From Neonectria sp. B-13 (Eukaryota > Ascomycota > Sordariomycetes > Hypocreales > Nectriaceae), in assembly GCA_002682825.1 (NCBI GenBank), contig NOKP01000008.1:1682033-1746032 (forward strand): a stretch of DNA of 64,000 nt, read 5' to 3'. This document shows positions 33,983-45,144 of this stretch, piece by piece. Made by a program: the position numbers and the translations under genes. Below the pieces are notes generated by a model that worked only from the letters and a program-made list of their open reading frames with translations, was not told the DNA's origin and did no database searches. Within the stretch, counting starts at the first letter, position 1. Each line of letters opens with the position of its first letter.

Positions 33983-34871
33983 ATCCGTCGGGCAGTAGCA
34001 AACTGGCGCAGTGGTGGCTTCATTTTCAAGCTCTAGCCTCGACTCTGGGCAGCTTTCGTCGCGGGAGCTTGTCTCTTGGCCTCGATCTGGGCTTGGGGGG
34101 GGTCCCAAAGCAGCAGGGCTCTCCGCCCAGGGAGAGAGGAGATTGGCTGGCTCGGTGATGTGGCCGCGTGGAGCGTGTGCCAGACTACCAAGCCATGCCA
34201 GCGCCGGAGGGGAATGAGACCATGGCTTGGCCGTGAGGGTGCATGGCGTGCGGAGCAGGCGCAACCGGACGGACGTTAAGCAGACGAGCAGTCAAGCAGG
34301 GTGAGTTGAGATGGAGATAATCCATCTGGGGGATGAAACTAAAGCCGGAATGGCGATGCGGGGAAGGCAGAAACAGGGACTAGGCCGTGGATGAGGAGGA
34401 AGGAGGATGGAGGATGGGGGGAGGGATGCATGATTCGCACAGAGCACCGAGGAGGAGGACAAGAACGAGTCAAGACAAGCCACACTCCCCACCACGTGCC
34501 TTAACGTTAACACTCCGCGGCAAACCCCCCAAACCGAGACTCCCCTTTCCCCAACCTAGACCGATGCGACGGCCTACGTTGCGCTTGCGGGACGGGATCT
34601 ACAGCACGAAATACCAAGTGCAGAACCCCAAGCACAACTTAAAACTCGGGGTTTCCACCACATGTGGCTTGACGCTGTCCGACGACAGCGCACGCTGCAA
34701 AGTGAGGCGCTTTCCCGGACCATTCTGCGCCACACCCCCCGAGTCCGGCCCCGGATTTCTCCCCGGGCGTCCGGATCTCGAAAAGCCTCCCAACCCGTCG
34801 TCCGCTTTTCAGAATCTGTAAATCTGACGACCAGGGCTTTCCCCAGACAGCTCGCTAGCTAACGTCCCCTG

Positions 34872-34899
34872 TACCCCAGATTGAATCGAATCTGGGGTA
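34872..34899. repeat. Perfect 11-bp inverted repeat
   Basis: The arms TACCCCAGATT and AATCTGGGGTA are exact reverse complements separated by six bases (GAATCG). It could form a hairpin or bind a dimeric factor. No coding frame spans it convincingly. Confidence 0.9.
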
Positions 34900-35086
34900 G
34901 CCGCCTGTTTGCCCAAACTGCTCGCCCTGGGCCGGCCCAATCACGCCTTGGCTATTTGGTCGTGCGCGCCGCTGTGGTCTGTGCCAAGAACAGTCGGCAG
35001 TTGGAGTCGGCAACGGCCACAAACCCGTCAGCACTCAGTCATCAGACCAATACGGCATCGTAACACACACGCAAACACCGCCCTCG

Positions 35087-35119
35087 CAGTTGCCACACAG
35101 TTGCCACACAGTTTCCACA
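35087..35119. repeat. Three copies of CAGTTGCCACA
   Basis: Two perfect 11-bp copies are followed by a third with one G-to-T change, about 140-170 bp past the 3' end of the reductase-like gene. Confidence 0.9.
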
Positions 35120-35259
35120 TGGCTAGTTGGCAAGTTGGGGAAGATGAACGTGGCTTGCTCTAACAACTCTTGGCTTGACATTGCCACCGTGTCTGCCGTA
35201 TGCACAGTTCTAGCCCGAGGCCAAGTATCGGATGCCAACTTCGGCTGGTCTCTCCTCCA

Positions 35260-36238
35260 TCACCAAATCCCCGGCACCACCGCCCACTTCTTGCCCACCT
35301 TGTCCTCTCCAAACCGCTCCACGTACCACCACTTCCCCCTCACAGCCCGCGGGACCATGGTAAACACCTCGTTGATCAGAAACGCCCTCGCCGGCACGCT
35401 ACCCCAGCCCGCCGCCATCCAGAAGCCCGTCCACTCCACCCACTCGCTCAGGTAGTGCGGGTACAGCATGTATCGGAACAGGCCCGCCTGCGGGATCTGG
35501 TAGTGCTTGTCCACGCCCGTGGAACTGCCCGTCTCGCGCCGGATCCGGTCCTGCCGCCCCTGCTCCCGCCGCCGGATATCCCGAAGCTCCTCATCGTGGA
35601 AGAAGTTGCAAGACAACCCCAGGTAGAAGACGATGATGCCCACCGCGAACTGCAGCACCGACGACTGCGCCGCCCACGCTGACTCCGTCACCGGGCCGTA
35701 CGCCGCCAGCCACGACCCCAGGCACGTCGCGTTGAAGACCTGGAAACTGACCGCCAGCAGCCACACCCCGATGTGTAGCGGCGACATGGACGGCTGGAGA
35801 AAGGGAAACATGACTGCCCGGTACGAGTAGTGGATCACCTAGTCCAGTCAGTCAGAGCAAGCGGTTAGTGGCATCCTAGGTGGACTCACAAACAGCCCAG
35901 CCAGCACCTTGTTCTGCCACGGGAGGTCATCGATGCCGTGTTGTGCGGGCATCGTCTTCATCAGATACAATAGCGTCATGAACCCGGGAGCCTCCATGGT
36001 CAGCCATCCAATGCGACCCGGCAGGTTTAGTCGGCTAACGACCGAAGTCTTGCCCATGCCGTACCATCCAATGAGCCATTGTGCCGAACCAATCTGAATT
36101 CGTACGGTTACTCTCGCATCCGAGGTTGACTCAGGTTGCGTCAGGGGTACTCACAATCGGGTAAGAGATTTGCCAGATATTGAGGATGAGTTCATAGTTT
36201 TCCCGGGTCGGTGGCATCCATCCCTCGATGATTGACAT
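35260..36238 (-). CDS. Steroid 5-alpha-reductase C-terminal-domain membrane protein
   Basis: Exons 36155-36238, 35890-36093 and 35260-35838 on the minus strand give 288 residues. Introns are 61 and 51 nt with GTGAGT donors. The start is MSIIEGWMPPTREN. Several hydrophobic segments lead to the C-terminal 3-oxo-5-alpha-steroid 4-dehydrogenase domain: GLFRYMLYPHYLSEWVEWTGF, then a glycine-containing helix, ARAFLINEVFTMVPRA, and a terminal KWWYVERFGEDKVGKKW. The Y-PHYL-EW-EW and RA-tail pattern matches the NADPH and substrate region of SRD5A-type enzymes. Fungal members act on sterols, polyprenols or unknown lipids in the ER; which applies here is unknown. It is slightly longer than human SRD5A1/2. 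Confidence 0.87.
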
Positions 36239-36708
36239 TTTGGAAGAATCGATGATATAAGTCTGTTGTTGAGTTAATGGTTCAACCCAGCATGTCCATG
36301 CTTTGCTCAACTGCGGATACTCTCAGTCCGTGCTGTCGGCTGCTCAGCGACGAATTTTGACACTTGTCACCGCCTGCCTGTTTAGTGCTAACAGACATAC
36401 AATCCATGATGAATAAAACATGAATCTATGGACCAAACTTGCTCCACATGTTAAACATCTAAAGGAGTAGTTGTTGGTCGCGAAGAAACAGCAACAATAA
36501 TTTAGCCTGTAGTCTCGATCCTAGATTCATGGTGGTGGTGTGCTGATGCGCAGATCGGAAGCTGACCATTCATAATCCAAATCTTCCATTGCAACCTCTC
36601 AACTATCAGAAACAGCGCCATGCTAGAATGCATCCCAGGAATATCCGAACCCACAACTCCAATCCCGTGTTAACACTCATCCCTCATTCCTAACCCGTAA
36701 TCCCTCGT
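36239..36708. other. Intergenic spacer (470 bp)
   Basis: Upstream of the reductase-like gene and downstream of the MINDY gene, both on the minus strand. AT-rich; nothing specific seen. Confidence 0.5.
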
Positions 36709-39147
36709 TCACATCACAGTACATTCCCGGTCCCGTGATGATCCTGCATTGCCCGTACTCACAGGCAGTGGCCGTCCCGCAGCTGTCCGTCCCTGAGGCC
36801 GCTGTCCAGTCGGCAATGCGTTTATGCTTGTCCTCGTCGACTGTCTCGATACGGTTGGGCTGCTGCTAGGATGATTAGGATGTCCCACAGGTGGCTGGTA
36901 CGCAACATCGTGCGCCGCCTGTTCGTAAGAGGGTGGTGCATCTGCATCCTCTCCACCTTCAGCCGGTCGCGTTACGCCCTGTTGCTGAGGTGGAATCAGC
37001 GACCGCACCTGTTGGCTAGGACGAGGCGGCTGCGCAGGAGCGTTGGAACTGGTTCGTGCGGGAACGAGTCCGGCACCACCCCGAACTGATCCACCCCGGG
37101 CTGCTCCCCCTCGGGCTGCTCCCCCTCGGCCTCCTCGACCGGGATTCGATCCCAGATTTGGTACCGGTTGCCGGCCCTGTTGCTCAATGTACTGCTCCGA
37201 GAGGACCCTTTCCCTCTTACGCCGAGCTTCAGCCTCACGGTGCCGCTCATCTTCCTCCTCTTGGAGCTGCAGCGCGAGTGCCAAGTCTCGATCCTCTTGT
37301 TCGGTGCTTGGGCTCATCGGCTCTTCCTCTTGTTGTGCCTTGCCCCGTTTCTGCACAGTCGTCCAATCGCCACCTGCGTCAGCGTTCGAGGCGAGAACGA
37401 CACCCGTTCCCACCATCCGGAAGTCACCCGACAGAAATTCCGTGCTCTCGCCGTTGACATCGGACAGGGTCTCCCAGACAATCTCATCGTGAGTCTTGAA
37501 TCCCGCGTCCGTCACTAGCGTCAGAAGCTGCATCGTCTCGGGGTGACAGTACAGCGTGCTGAAGTGATCGTTTCGGAACAGAATCGCAAACGTACCAGGG
37601 CGAATGGCCCTGCCAATGACTTCGATTCCCCAGTGGGTAAGCTGAGTAGCCGAGGAATTCAGAAACGACTTGATAACCAGAATATCATGATACAGTTGCT
37701 GCTCCGACTCGTCAAGTCCGCCCTCGGGGTTTGAAAGCTTCTCCTCGAGTTCCTCCTCCCGAAACAGCAGATTTTGCGCATCTTCGTAGGACGCAGCCTG
37801 CCGCTCAAGTGCCTCGTACGCCGGCTCCAGCTTGGGAGGCAGCCATCCATGGATTAAGGGGATTGAAAAGGTGGCATATAGGCTCATCTCAGCCGTGTTC
37901 TCAAAAGTCCCGGGAATGAGGTCGCCTCTTTCGGTCGGATGCAGGTGTGTGAGAGATGTACGCTTGTAGGCATTGATCATTTGCGGAGTCGGAATGAATC
38001 GGGGGTTAACATTCATACCCGTGTGCAGGCTCTGGAGGAATGCATAGAGGTCCGAAACGTCGGGCAGGGCTTCTTCGGAGTTGGTTCTCCGAGGAGACAT
38101 TAGTTCGTCAAACACGGCATCCAACAGCAAGTTCAGGCTAACTTGTTCTCGAGACCGGAGAATCTGGACCAGCGCAGTGTCTGGAGTGTCGGCGGGGGTT
38201 GTCAATGTCAAGGCGTTGACGAGAGCCACCAGAGGGCATGGCCCGTTGGCATTCTGGATCAGAATGGGAGAGGTGCGAGGGTTCTTTGGTGCACTCGTAT
38301 CGTACCACCTGATGTTCTTGACCTGGTACGTCTCTGCACCGTCAACTTGCTGTCGTGATGGTTTCCAGGTTGGTTTGTCGCCAGATAATCGCGGTGGTAA
38401 AGGCGGCTTTGCCCCATCTGGCTCTGAGACTTCTGCATCTATCAAGTTCCACTCCTCGGTGGCCTTGGCCTTGCCCTTGGGCGATCCCAAGTCATCCCAC
38501 ACGTGTGTCTCTTCTGTGAACTCATCAGATAGTACATTCATTGGCGAGGTTGGAGCCTTGTTCTTTCCGAGAGGGTCCTCATCCCAACCCGGGGAGTCGC
38601 TTCGTGATGGTAAAGAAACCAGCGCAGGCGAGGAGTCTGGCTGTGACGTGGGAGTCTTATCCCAGATGTCCTTGGGCGGAAGCGACGGGGCGGGCTCTGG
38701 TGATGTAATTTCCTCCCAGGTACTCTTGGGTCCCGGAACGTCGAATTGCGAAGACGCAGTTGGCTCTCTCGCAGGTTGCCACGGGTTGCTAGGCTCCAGG
38801 CTCAACTTGGACATAGACTCGGTAGGGTCTAGGAGTTTTTTCCGCAGGAATGGGTTCGTCTCGGCTCTATTACCGCCAGGTTTCATAAAAGAAGGTGCTC
38901 CGTCCAGTGGCGGAGCGCCAGTCTTCTTCGTGTCGTCGCCCCAGACCGTCTCCTCCTCGTGTTCCAGGGTCGCAAACGCTCCGCCCGGTCGCAACGCAGC
39001 GGGAGCCGTCTGAGCATCTTGGCCATCGCGCCGTGAGACATCCTCCCATCCTTCGCCTCCGTCTGCCCAGGGATTGTTCGGCATGGGCTTCGATTCCGAT
39101 CCTTCGTTCGGAGCCTGAGCGTCGTGAGGGGGGTTTCCAGAGGCCAT
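36709..39147 (-). CDS. MIY1: MINDY-family deubiquitinase with C-terminal CAAX box
   Basis: Single exon, 812 residues, from the ATG at 39147 (MASGNPPHDAQ). The N-terminal 270 residues are disordered with several NPW and W-acidic motifs. The MINDY catalytic domain runs from about residue 275 (YQVKNIRWYD) to about 570. The catalytic Cys304 sits in NGPCPLVALVNAL and the likely catalytic His near 528 in NDHFSTLY. A helical EEEDERHREAEARRK segment and an Arg/Gly-rich region follow. The protein ends RECTVM, a canonical CAAX farnesylation box. Characterised MINDY enzymes cleave Lys48-linked polyubiquitin from the distal end, with preference for long chains. The yeast homologue is Miy1; the symbol is by homology only. 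Lipidation would place it on endomembranes. Confidence 0.9.
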   Translation of the reverse strand: MASGNPPHDAQAPNEGSESKPMPNNPWADGGEGWEDVSRRDGQDAQTAPAALRPGGAFATLEHEEETVWGDDTKKTGAPPLDGAPSFMKPGGNRAETNPFLRKKLLDPTESMSKLSLEPSNPWQPAREPTASSQFDVPGPKSTWEEITSPEPAPSLPPKDIWDKTPTSQPDSSPALVSLPSRSDSPGWDEDPLGKNKAPTSPMNVLSDEFTEETHVWDDLGSPKGKAKATEEWNLIDAEVSEPDGAKPPLPPRLSGDKPTWKPSRQQVDGAETYQVKNIRWYDTSAPKNPRTSPILIQNANGPCPLVALVNALTLTTPADTPDTALVQILRSREQVSLNLLLDAVFDELMSPRRTNSEEALPDVSDLYAFLQSLHTGMNVNPRFIPTPQMINAYKRTSLTHLHPTERGDLIPGTFENTAEMSLYATFSIPLIHGWLPPKLEPAYEALERQAASYEDAQNLLFREEELEEKLSNPEGGLDESEQQLYHDILVIKSFLNSSATQLTHWGIEVIGRAIRPGTFAILFRNDHFSTLYCHPETMQLLTLVTDAGFKTHDEIVWETLSDVNGESTEFLSGDFRMVGTGVVLASNADAGGDWTTVQKRGKAQQEEEPMSPSTEQEDRDLALALQLQEEEDERHREAEARRKRERVLSEQYIEQQGRQPVPNLGSNPGRGGRGGAARGGAARGGSVRGGAGLVPARTSSNAPAQPPRPSQQVRSLIPPQQQGVTRPAEGGEDADAPPSYEQAAHDVAYQPPVGHPNHPSSSPTVSRQSTRTSINALPTGQRPQGRTAAGRPLPVSTGNAGSSRDRECTVM

Positions 39148-39850
39148 GACGGCCTTGCAACGGTGGCAAGGTGCAAGCTACTGTGATGCGAGCAGTAAGC
39201 GGGGTCGTGCGAGTGGGAGCGTCGGAAGCTCGAGCTCGATCGTGAATATGCCGCAACAATAGCCACAGTTCGGTAGCTAAGGTGTTGTCGGCCGCGCAAT
39301 GATATCAATCACGGACGTTGTCGGTGGAATGTTCTGCCTGGACGGTCTGCTCGTACTTGGTCGTATTGAAGCTCGGTGTCGTCACTGCGGATCTAGTCCC
39401 GCTCGTGGCGGTGCAGGGGAGGTCGTGGAAGTCCACGCCGAGTAAATCAAAGCGAGGCGACGACAGCAACCTGATTGACTCTGTGTGATCGACTTCAGGC
39501 ACCGAGATTCATGGGGACTTAAATGTAGTTGAAGGATCAAGCTTGCGTGTCGGCGCAGCTGGAAAGAGTGCGCCCCGCCACCAGCCCGTCCAGCCACGCA
39601 CCGCCACAGAATGACGTGAGCGTCGTTCCATACGAAGTACGATGCGGCCAAGAATCCAGGCCACATCGTTGCACAGCTGTTCGCCAGCGTCGAGGCTCGG
39701 ACAAGACGCTTAAAACTGTTCCGTAGATATGATATTACTGCTGTACGATTCATGGAATGCTCCTAGATCCTGCTCGCTACCCTCAAAATGCCACAACGCC
39801 AACTCCCGGCCGTCATCCATACAAGAACACACTATCCATGCTGACCAACC
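39148..39850. other. Intergenic spacer (700 bp)
   Basis: Upstream of the MINDY gene and past the 3' end of the DnaJ gene, both on the minus strand. No supported gene or repeat. Confidence 0.5.
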
Positions 39851-40960
39851 TCATCGGCCAATTCCCAAATTCTGCAGCCTCTCACACGACGGCATGGTGT
39901 ACGTCTCCGCGACCGCCATCTTCTCGGGATCCTGGTAAAACCATCCCTGAGCTGCATCCTTCAACCTCTGACGATACGTGAATTCGTTGTCGCATTCGCT
40001 CTTCAGATGCCTCACGAGGTTCACCTCGGCCGTCCGGTCGAGCTTGTTGAGCTTTCCGTCCGTTAATCCAGAAACGTCTTCAGGATTGACAAAGTACTCG
40101 ACACCTAGGTTTGGCGTGGTGCGACCCTCGGTATATGGATGTAGCGGGTGGTCGTAAACCATGCGGGGGGCCGAGCTCGAGCTCGAAGACTCGCCTGAAA
40201 AGATCGAAGTGACAATTGGCAGAACAAAGAAGAGAATGATCGGGAGAAACCCGAGGAAAGTCTGAAGAGGGCTTGATTGCTGTCGGGCGCCCTGGGTGGC
40301 CTCTCGAGGCCTCGTTCGCGGCCTGCCACCACCAAACTGGTGCACCCGGATTCCAGGGCCGCCGCCGAAGTTGAAGACGAACTGTGGACCAGTATCGAAA
40401 CCTATTCTGTCAGTGTTTATCCTGTCTCATTGCTCGGGAATCTCACCTCCAAAAGGCCCTCCTCCAAAGCCTTGCCCACCAAAGAACCTGGCGAACATCT
40501 CCTCGGCGGTCAACTCGTCGTCGAACCCACCACGGCCCATGCCCCCGCCTTGTTGCCGTTGCGCGAAACCGGAGAAGGGGTTCTGCGCCTGGGCACTCTG
40601 AAAGCGACTGTCGGGGTCCGTTCCGAATTTGTCAAACTTTTCGCGCTTCTCTTTGTCGCCCAAGATGCCAAATGCTCGGCTGACCATCTTGAAAGCCTCG
40701 TCTGCGTGCTGGTGTCCATTCTTGTCGGGGTGGGTCAAAAGCGACTGCTTGCGATATGCTTTTTTAATCTCGCTCTCTGTGCACGTCGTCTTGACGCTCT
40801 CGATGTTGAGGATATCGTAAAAGGCCATGCCATCGCATCTTCGGATTCGAATGACGGCAGCTTCCTGCTCCGGCGTGTAACCTCGTCCTTGGTTGCCCTG
40901 GTTATGTTCTCGAGAACGAGCCGAACCGGTGTCGGCTCCAGAGGCCTTTGCGCTCGGCAT
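39851..40960 (-). CDS. ER-anchored DnaJ protein, DNAJB12/B14-like (J domain plus DUF1977)
   Basis: Exon 1 is 40447-40960 and exon 2 is 39851-40401, with a 45-nt intron (GTGAGA, branch ACTGAC, acceptor AATAG), for 354 residues. A nearer AG (ACTGACAG) would bring an immediate stop, so AATAG is used. The J domain spans about residues 46-112 with the HPD triad in LLTHPDKNGHQHADEA. A Gly/Phe-rich linker follows (GGQGFGGGPFGGGFDTGP), then one hydrophobic segment, TFLGFLPIILFFVLPIVTSI. The C-terminal DUF1977 region (VEYFVNPEDV to the end) completes the DNAJB12/B14 architecture. These proteins recruit Hsp70 to the cytosolic ER face for quality control and ERAD. The Met start matches the first ATG. 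It sits between the MINDY and GH5 genes, all on the same strand. Confidence 0.92.
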
Positions 40961-41565
40961 CGGTAGTCGTTGGGGGTATTCTCGTTGGTGATATGGTCGT
41001 CTTCGTTACGCCTCGGGGGGGTTTCGCAAGGTGGCTTCTTCGGATGATGTCGCGGCTACGTTCGTCGGGGAGAGAGGGACTGCAAATACTCGGTTGCGTT
41101 TACTCGAGTCCAGTCGGCCGCCGAATTAACAGCGACAAGGATTGTGGAGAATTGATGGATGAGATGGAAAAGTGGTCTTTGTCGACAATCCCTGGAGCCT
41201 GTATGTTACCATCGCGACTCCTCGGCGCCACGTGATGCCCCACCGCTACCCTGGATTACTTACAAGATCTGGGAAAATATATAAATTCCAGAGATGCAAC
41301 AGGAGAAACGACTCAAGATTTTGAGCACTGTCTATTTGATACAGGAGGGTTCAGACTTACTACTGAGCCATGGTTGGATTTGTGAAGATAACGGCGTCAT
41401 GTCAAAGGAAGCCTGCGATGTCAAGTATTTACGACATTGAAGGTACTCCCTGATCACGAGTCAAGACATTCCACCTGAATCAGCGTTCGCAGTGTCAAAC
41501 GTCTTCTGACATAGACTAAACTAAATATGGACAAGAAATATTTGACTCTGTCTGTACACCGACCC
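40961..41565. other. Intergenic spacer (605 bp)
   Basis: Between the DnaJ start and the GH5 3' end. An AT-rich string AAATATATAAATT lies near 41274-41286 but faces no credible gene. Confidence 0.5.
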
Positions 41566-42648
41566 CTAAGCGTCGATAAACTCCTGGATCTCAGACAGGT
41601 AGTTCACATAGGCAACACCGCTCGGAGGCTCCATGCTGTACATGTAGTCTCCCCACCAGGGTCCAGCAGCCCACCACAGCCAGCCAGTCCACACGTCCGA
41701 ATTGTCGAGGAGATGCTGCAGTTCGCCACGGATGGCAGTGATGCACTGGTCGTTAACACCACCGGCAGTCTCGCCCAGAACACCTAGCTTGCCGTTCTCC
41801 TTGAGCCAGGCAGTAGCCGCCTTGAGACGCTCCGCGCCGATGGTGCTGCTGACACAAGTTTCCGAGGTGCCGGAGCCGTCCGAGTCGAGGTACTGGTGCA
41901 TCTCGTAGACAATCTTGTCCTGGGGATCCGTCAGGTCCTTGAGGGAGTCGCCGTTGCCGCTGGAGACCCAGGTCCATGCACCAGACCACGAGTTACCCTC
42001 GACAAAGATGTACTGCGACGTAGCGCCCGCGGCACGGATGCCATCGATGGCGGCTTGGTTCAGCTCAGCAACCAAAGAGTTTTCCATGTCATGATACTCG
42101 TTGTTGGTGTCAAAGATGACGAGCTTGTTATCAGCGAAGCGCTTGGCAATCGTTGTCCAGAAGCTGCCAAAGGCATCCACATCGGTGATGATGCTGTCGT
42201 AGTATCGACCATAGTTGTGGGGGTCGAGGACGGCATAAGCATCCCTGTATGTTTCAGCATTAACTCTTCCAGGTACCGCGGAACTTACTGGTCCGTGATG
42301 TGTGTGACGACCTTCTCCAGCCCGCTAAAGTAGGTCTCATTGATGTCACCCGTCAACTCGTCCGGAACGGCACGCTCCATTCGGAAGCCCACGCGGAACG
42401 TGTTCATTCCAGTGTCAAGCAGCGTCTACGAAATCAGTAACATGACCCGTAGAGGAAAGGGAATGAAACCTCACATCGATGGCATCTGTGTCCGGCCAGA
42501 TGTAGTCCTTGTTGAGTTGACCAGGCAGGTTTGCCTCTCCAAATTCACCACCGGCTTCATTGGCACCGGTAAATAGAAACCCGCTCTCACAAGCGGCGGC
42601 ATGAACGAGGGTTGCGCCGGCAGCAGCGACAATTACTGGGAACCGCAT
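41566..42648 (-). CDS. Secreted GH5 endo-beta-1,4-glucanase
   Basis: Exons 42475-42648, 42289-42425 and 41566-42244 on the minus strand give 329 residues. Introns are 49 nt (GTGAGG to CGTAG) and 44 nt (GTAAGT to TACAG), with all phases closed. A signal peptide, [19 protein letters not shown], precedes the mature [19 protein letters not shown], typical of the fungal EGII-type GH5_5 group. The predicted acid/base is Glu153 in TNNEYHDM and the nucleophile Glu262 in VLGETAGG. The barrel also shows [11 protein letters not shown] and the terminal [17 protein letters not shown]. There is no cellulose-binding module or linker, so this is a catalytic-domain-only enzyme. It should hydrolyse internal bonds in cellulose or mixed-linkage glucan outside the cell. 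A TATA element lies 89 nt upstream of the ATG. Confidence 0.92.
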
Positions 42649-43320
42649 GATTGAAGTGAAAGTATCTCGATCAACGAGAAGAAAGGAATGAATGCAACTG
42701 AGGATAGTCGTGACACTGGGCAAACTGGGCAAGCGACTTATATACGCGTAGCCATAGTCTAGGTGCTATATGTACAACAGCAGATTTACAAGGAGACAAC
42801 CCACATCCGCCCACATCGTTAGGGACTCGGTCGATCCAGGGTCAGGGATATACATCATCGGGAAGGATGAATTTGTTTGAAACAGGGGAGCCCGATATTA
42901 GAGGTCCTGGCGCGCCGAAGACTTGGATGCAATTCAGACAGCCGAATGGTTCATCACTGACAGAAAGCAGAACGGAACCAGGCCTCCGAGGTCTATACGA
43001 CGTACTCCAGGAGAAGTCGCCCAGTGTCGCACCTTGACTCATGAGTCGGGATTCTTGGAGTTCACCTCAAGCATCAAAGAATTGAAGTTCATCCACCGAG
43101 CACTTGAAACCCGAGACAATGCTCCGGCCCGGCTCGTTGGTGGATCGAATTTTCCGGACAAACCACCGTGCGATCCATATTTGATGAAGGATGACGGACC
43201 ACGCATCAAATCACGTGACCGGACAAAACGGCCGGAAAAACCCCCTGCGTATGCTTCTCCGTCGCGAATTGAGGCTCACGATGCTGGGTTAAAATTCGTT
43301 GACGACGTGTGCTAGTGACA
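42649..43320. promoter_or_regulatory. Divergent promoter region, GH5 / RSM19
   Basis: 670 bp between divergent starts, including the GH5 TATA element at 42737-42745. On the S19 side, frames end just before the ATG and no TATA is visible, as is usual for a housekeeping gene. Confidence 0.5.
42737..42745 (-). promoter_or_regulatory. TATA element of the GH5 gene
   Basis: On the minus strand it reads GTATATAAG, 89 nt upstream of the start codon. This suits a strongly regulated, inducible cellulase-type promoter. Confidence 0.55.
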
Positions 43321-43752
43321 ATGCAGGCGACACGGGTTCTCCTCAAGCGCTCCGTGTGGAAAGGTAAGTCAATTCGAATCTGGAATCTGGTTACTAAAGC
43401 GCTGACAATCTCCAGGTCCACACCTTGTTCCGTAAGCTCCTCCGAGCCCATCGCCCGAGTCCATCGTCCGAGTCCGTCTAACCTCGATAGCCTCCCCATC
43501 GTCTGGCCCAAAAACCAAGGCGACAAAGTCCCTGCCGTCCGAACCCAGGCTCGATCCGCGACGATCCTGCCCAACTTCGTGGGGCTTAAGTTTGAGGTGC
43601 ACAATGGACGCGACTACCACTCGGTGACCATTACCGAAGACATGGTTGGACACAAGCTCGGCGAGTTTTCACCGTAAGTAAGATCTGGAAGCTACAAGGC
43701 ATCTACTAACGCAGACAGGACTCGAAAGCCGAATATCTGGGACAAGAAATAG
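43321..43752 (+). CDS. RSM19: Mitochondrial small-subunit ribosomal protein S19
   Basis: Four exons: 43321-43363, 43416-43431 (only 16 nt), 43491-43673 and 43719-43752, for 91 residues. Introns are 52, 59 and 45 nt with CTGAC, CTAAC and CTAAC branch sites. The spliced protein reads through the S19 signature [19 protein letters not shown], then [20 protein letters not shown], and ends [19 protein letters not shown]. Every conserved S19 block is continuous only if the 16-nt exon is included. The length equals that of yeast Rsm19. It has no long presequence: the S19 fold starts within the first 10 residues. It is a mitoribosomal head protein near the decoding-site tRNA path. Confidence 0.93.
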
Positions 43753-44003
43753 AGAGAGTGTTGGGGTATACCATGTACAAAGACTGTATCATTAAGCAAT
43801 CTGGACCTTACTCGAAGCCATGGAGCTGGAATATGCTTTGAAGCAACACGGAGCTTATACCGAATATGTGAATGCGACGATGGAGCGTGACTGAAAGCAA
43901 TCTATTGCGACCACTGAGACTAACGAGATTGTGACCGGCCTGACATCTGGCCTCCCATGCGCCAAACCCGTAACGCCAATATGCACCAAGCCCATCCGTA
44001 ACC

Positions 44004-44623
<620 letters not shown>

Positions 44624-45144
44624 CTTTGATGTTGATGATTGTTTGATGGTGATTGTGATGGAGTTGAAGGTTACAAGGGGATGACGCGCCTGGATAGTCA
44701 CGTGATTGATCACCAGGCATGATTCAGTTGAAGCTCTCAGGGTGACACTGAAAGCACCTGCGACACTTTCAGCTGCACGGTTGATTGCAGACAATCTGAG
44801 AAATAGAACACATCTATTGATTTCATTGCAATCTATGTCGAGTCATGAGTTTCTCAGAAGCTCGTGAAACCACATGAATTGTTACAGACGCCGCGATTCC
44901 CAGGGGAACCTCCGTATTGCCTCAGCGGTCCTTTCAAAGCCCTTGCCTATAAATTGCAATCTATTTTCGCCTTGAAATCAAAGCCCCGTGCCTCAAATCC
45001 GTAAGCCGTGGGCGCCATATATTACCGCCTTCGACCTCCCAAACCAACGCCATCCATGCAGCTCCAGTTGGAGTGTCGGCCGAAACAGCCTATCGTGTTA
45101 CATACCCGGCCTGCGTGCAAACCAGTCCGCGATTCAGCCGTGAT
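44624..45144. other. Intergenic spacer (520 bp)
   Basis: Between TAF10 start and ERD2 3' end. No supported feature. Confidence 0.5.

Larger units (their letters stand above)
33560..35259. other. 1.7 kb intergenic region with several repeats
   Basis: Upstream of the MFS gene and downstream of the reductase gene. It carries a TGG/GGA microsatellite (33911-33982), an 11-bp inverted repeat (34872-34899) and an 11-bp tandem repeat (35087-35119). Frames here are Pro/Arg-rich and not credible genes. Confidence 0.55.

Noticed and set aside
17263..36238. Possible secondary-metabolite cluster (MDR, NmrA-like, MFS, reductase-like genes)
   Set aside because: No polyketide synthase, peptide synthetase, terpene cyclase or pathway regulator is present, and housekeeping genes (H2A.Z) interrupt the set.
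42923..43315. 130-codon + strand frame between GH5 and S19 genes
   Set aside because: Starts with TTG and shows no family; sits in a divergent promoter.
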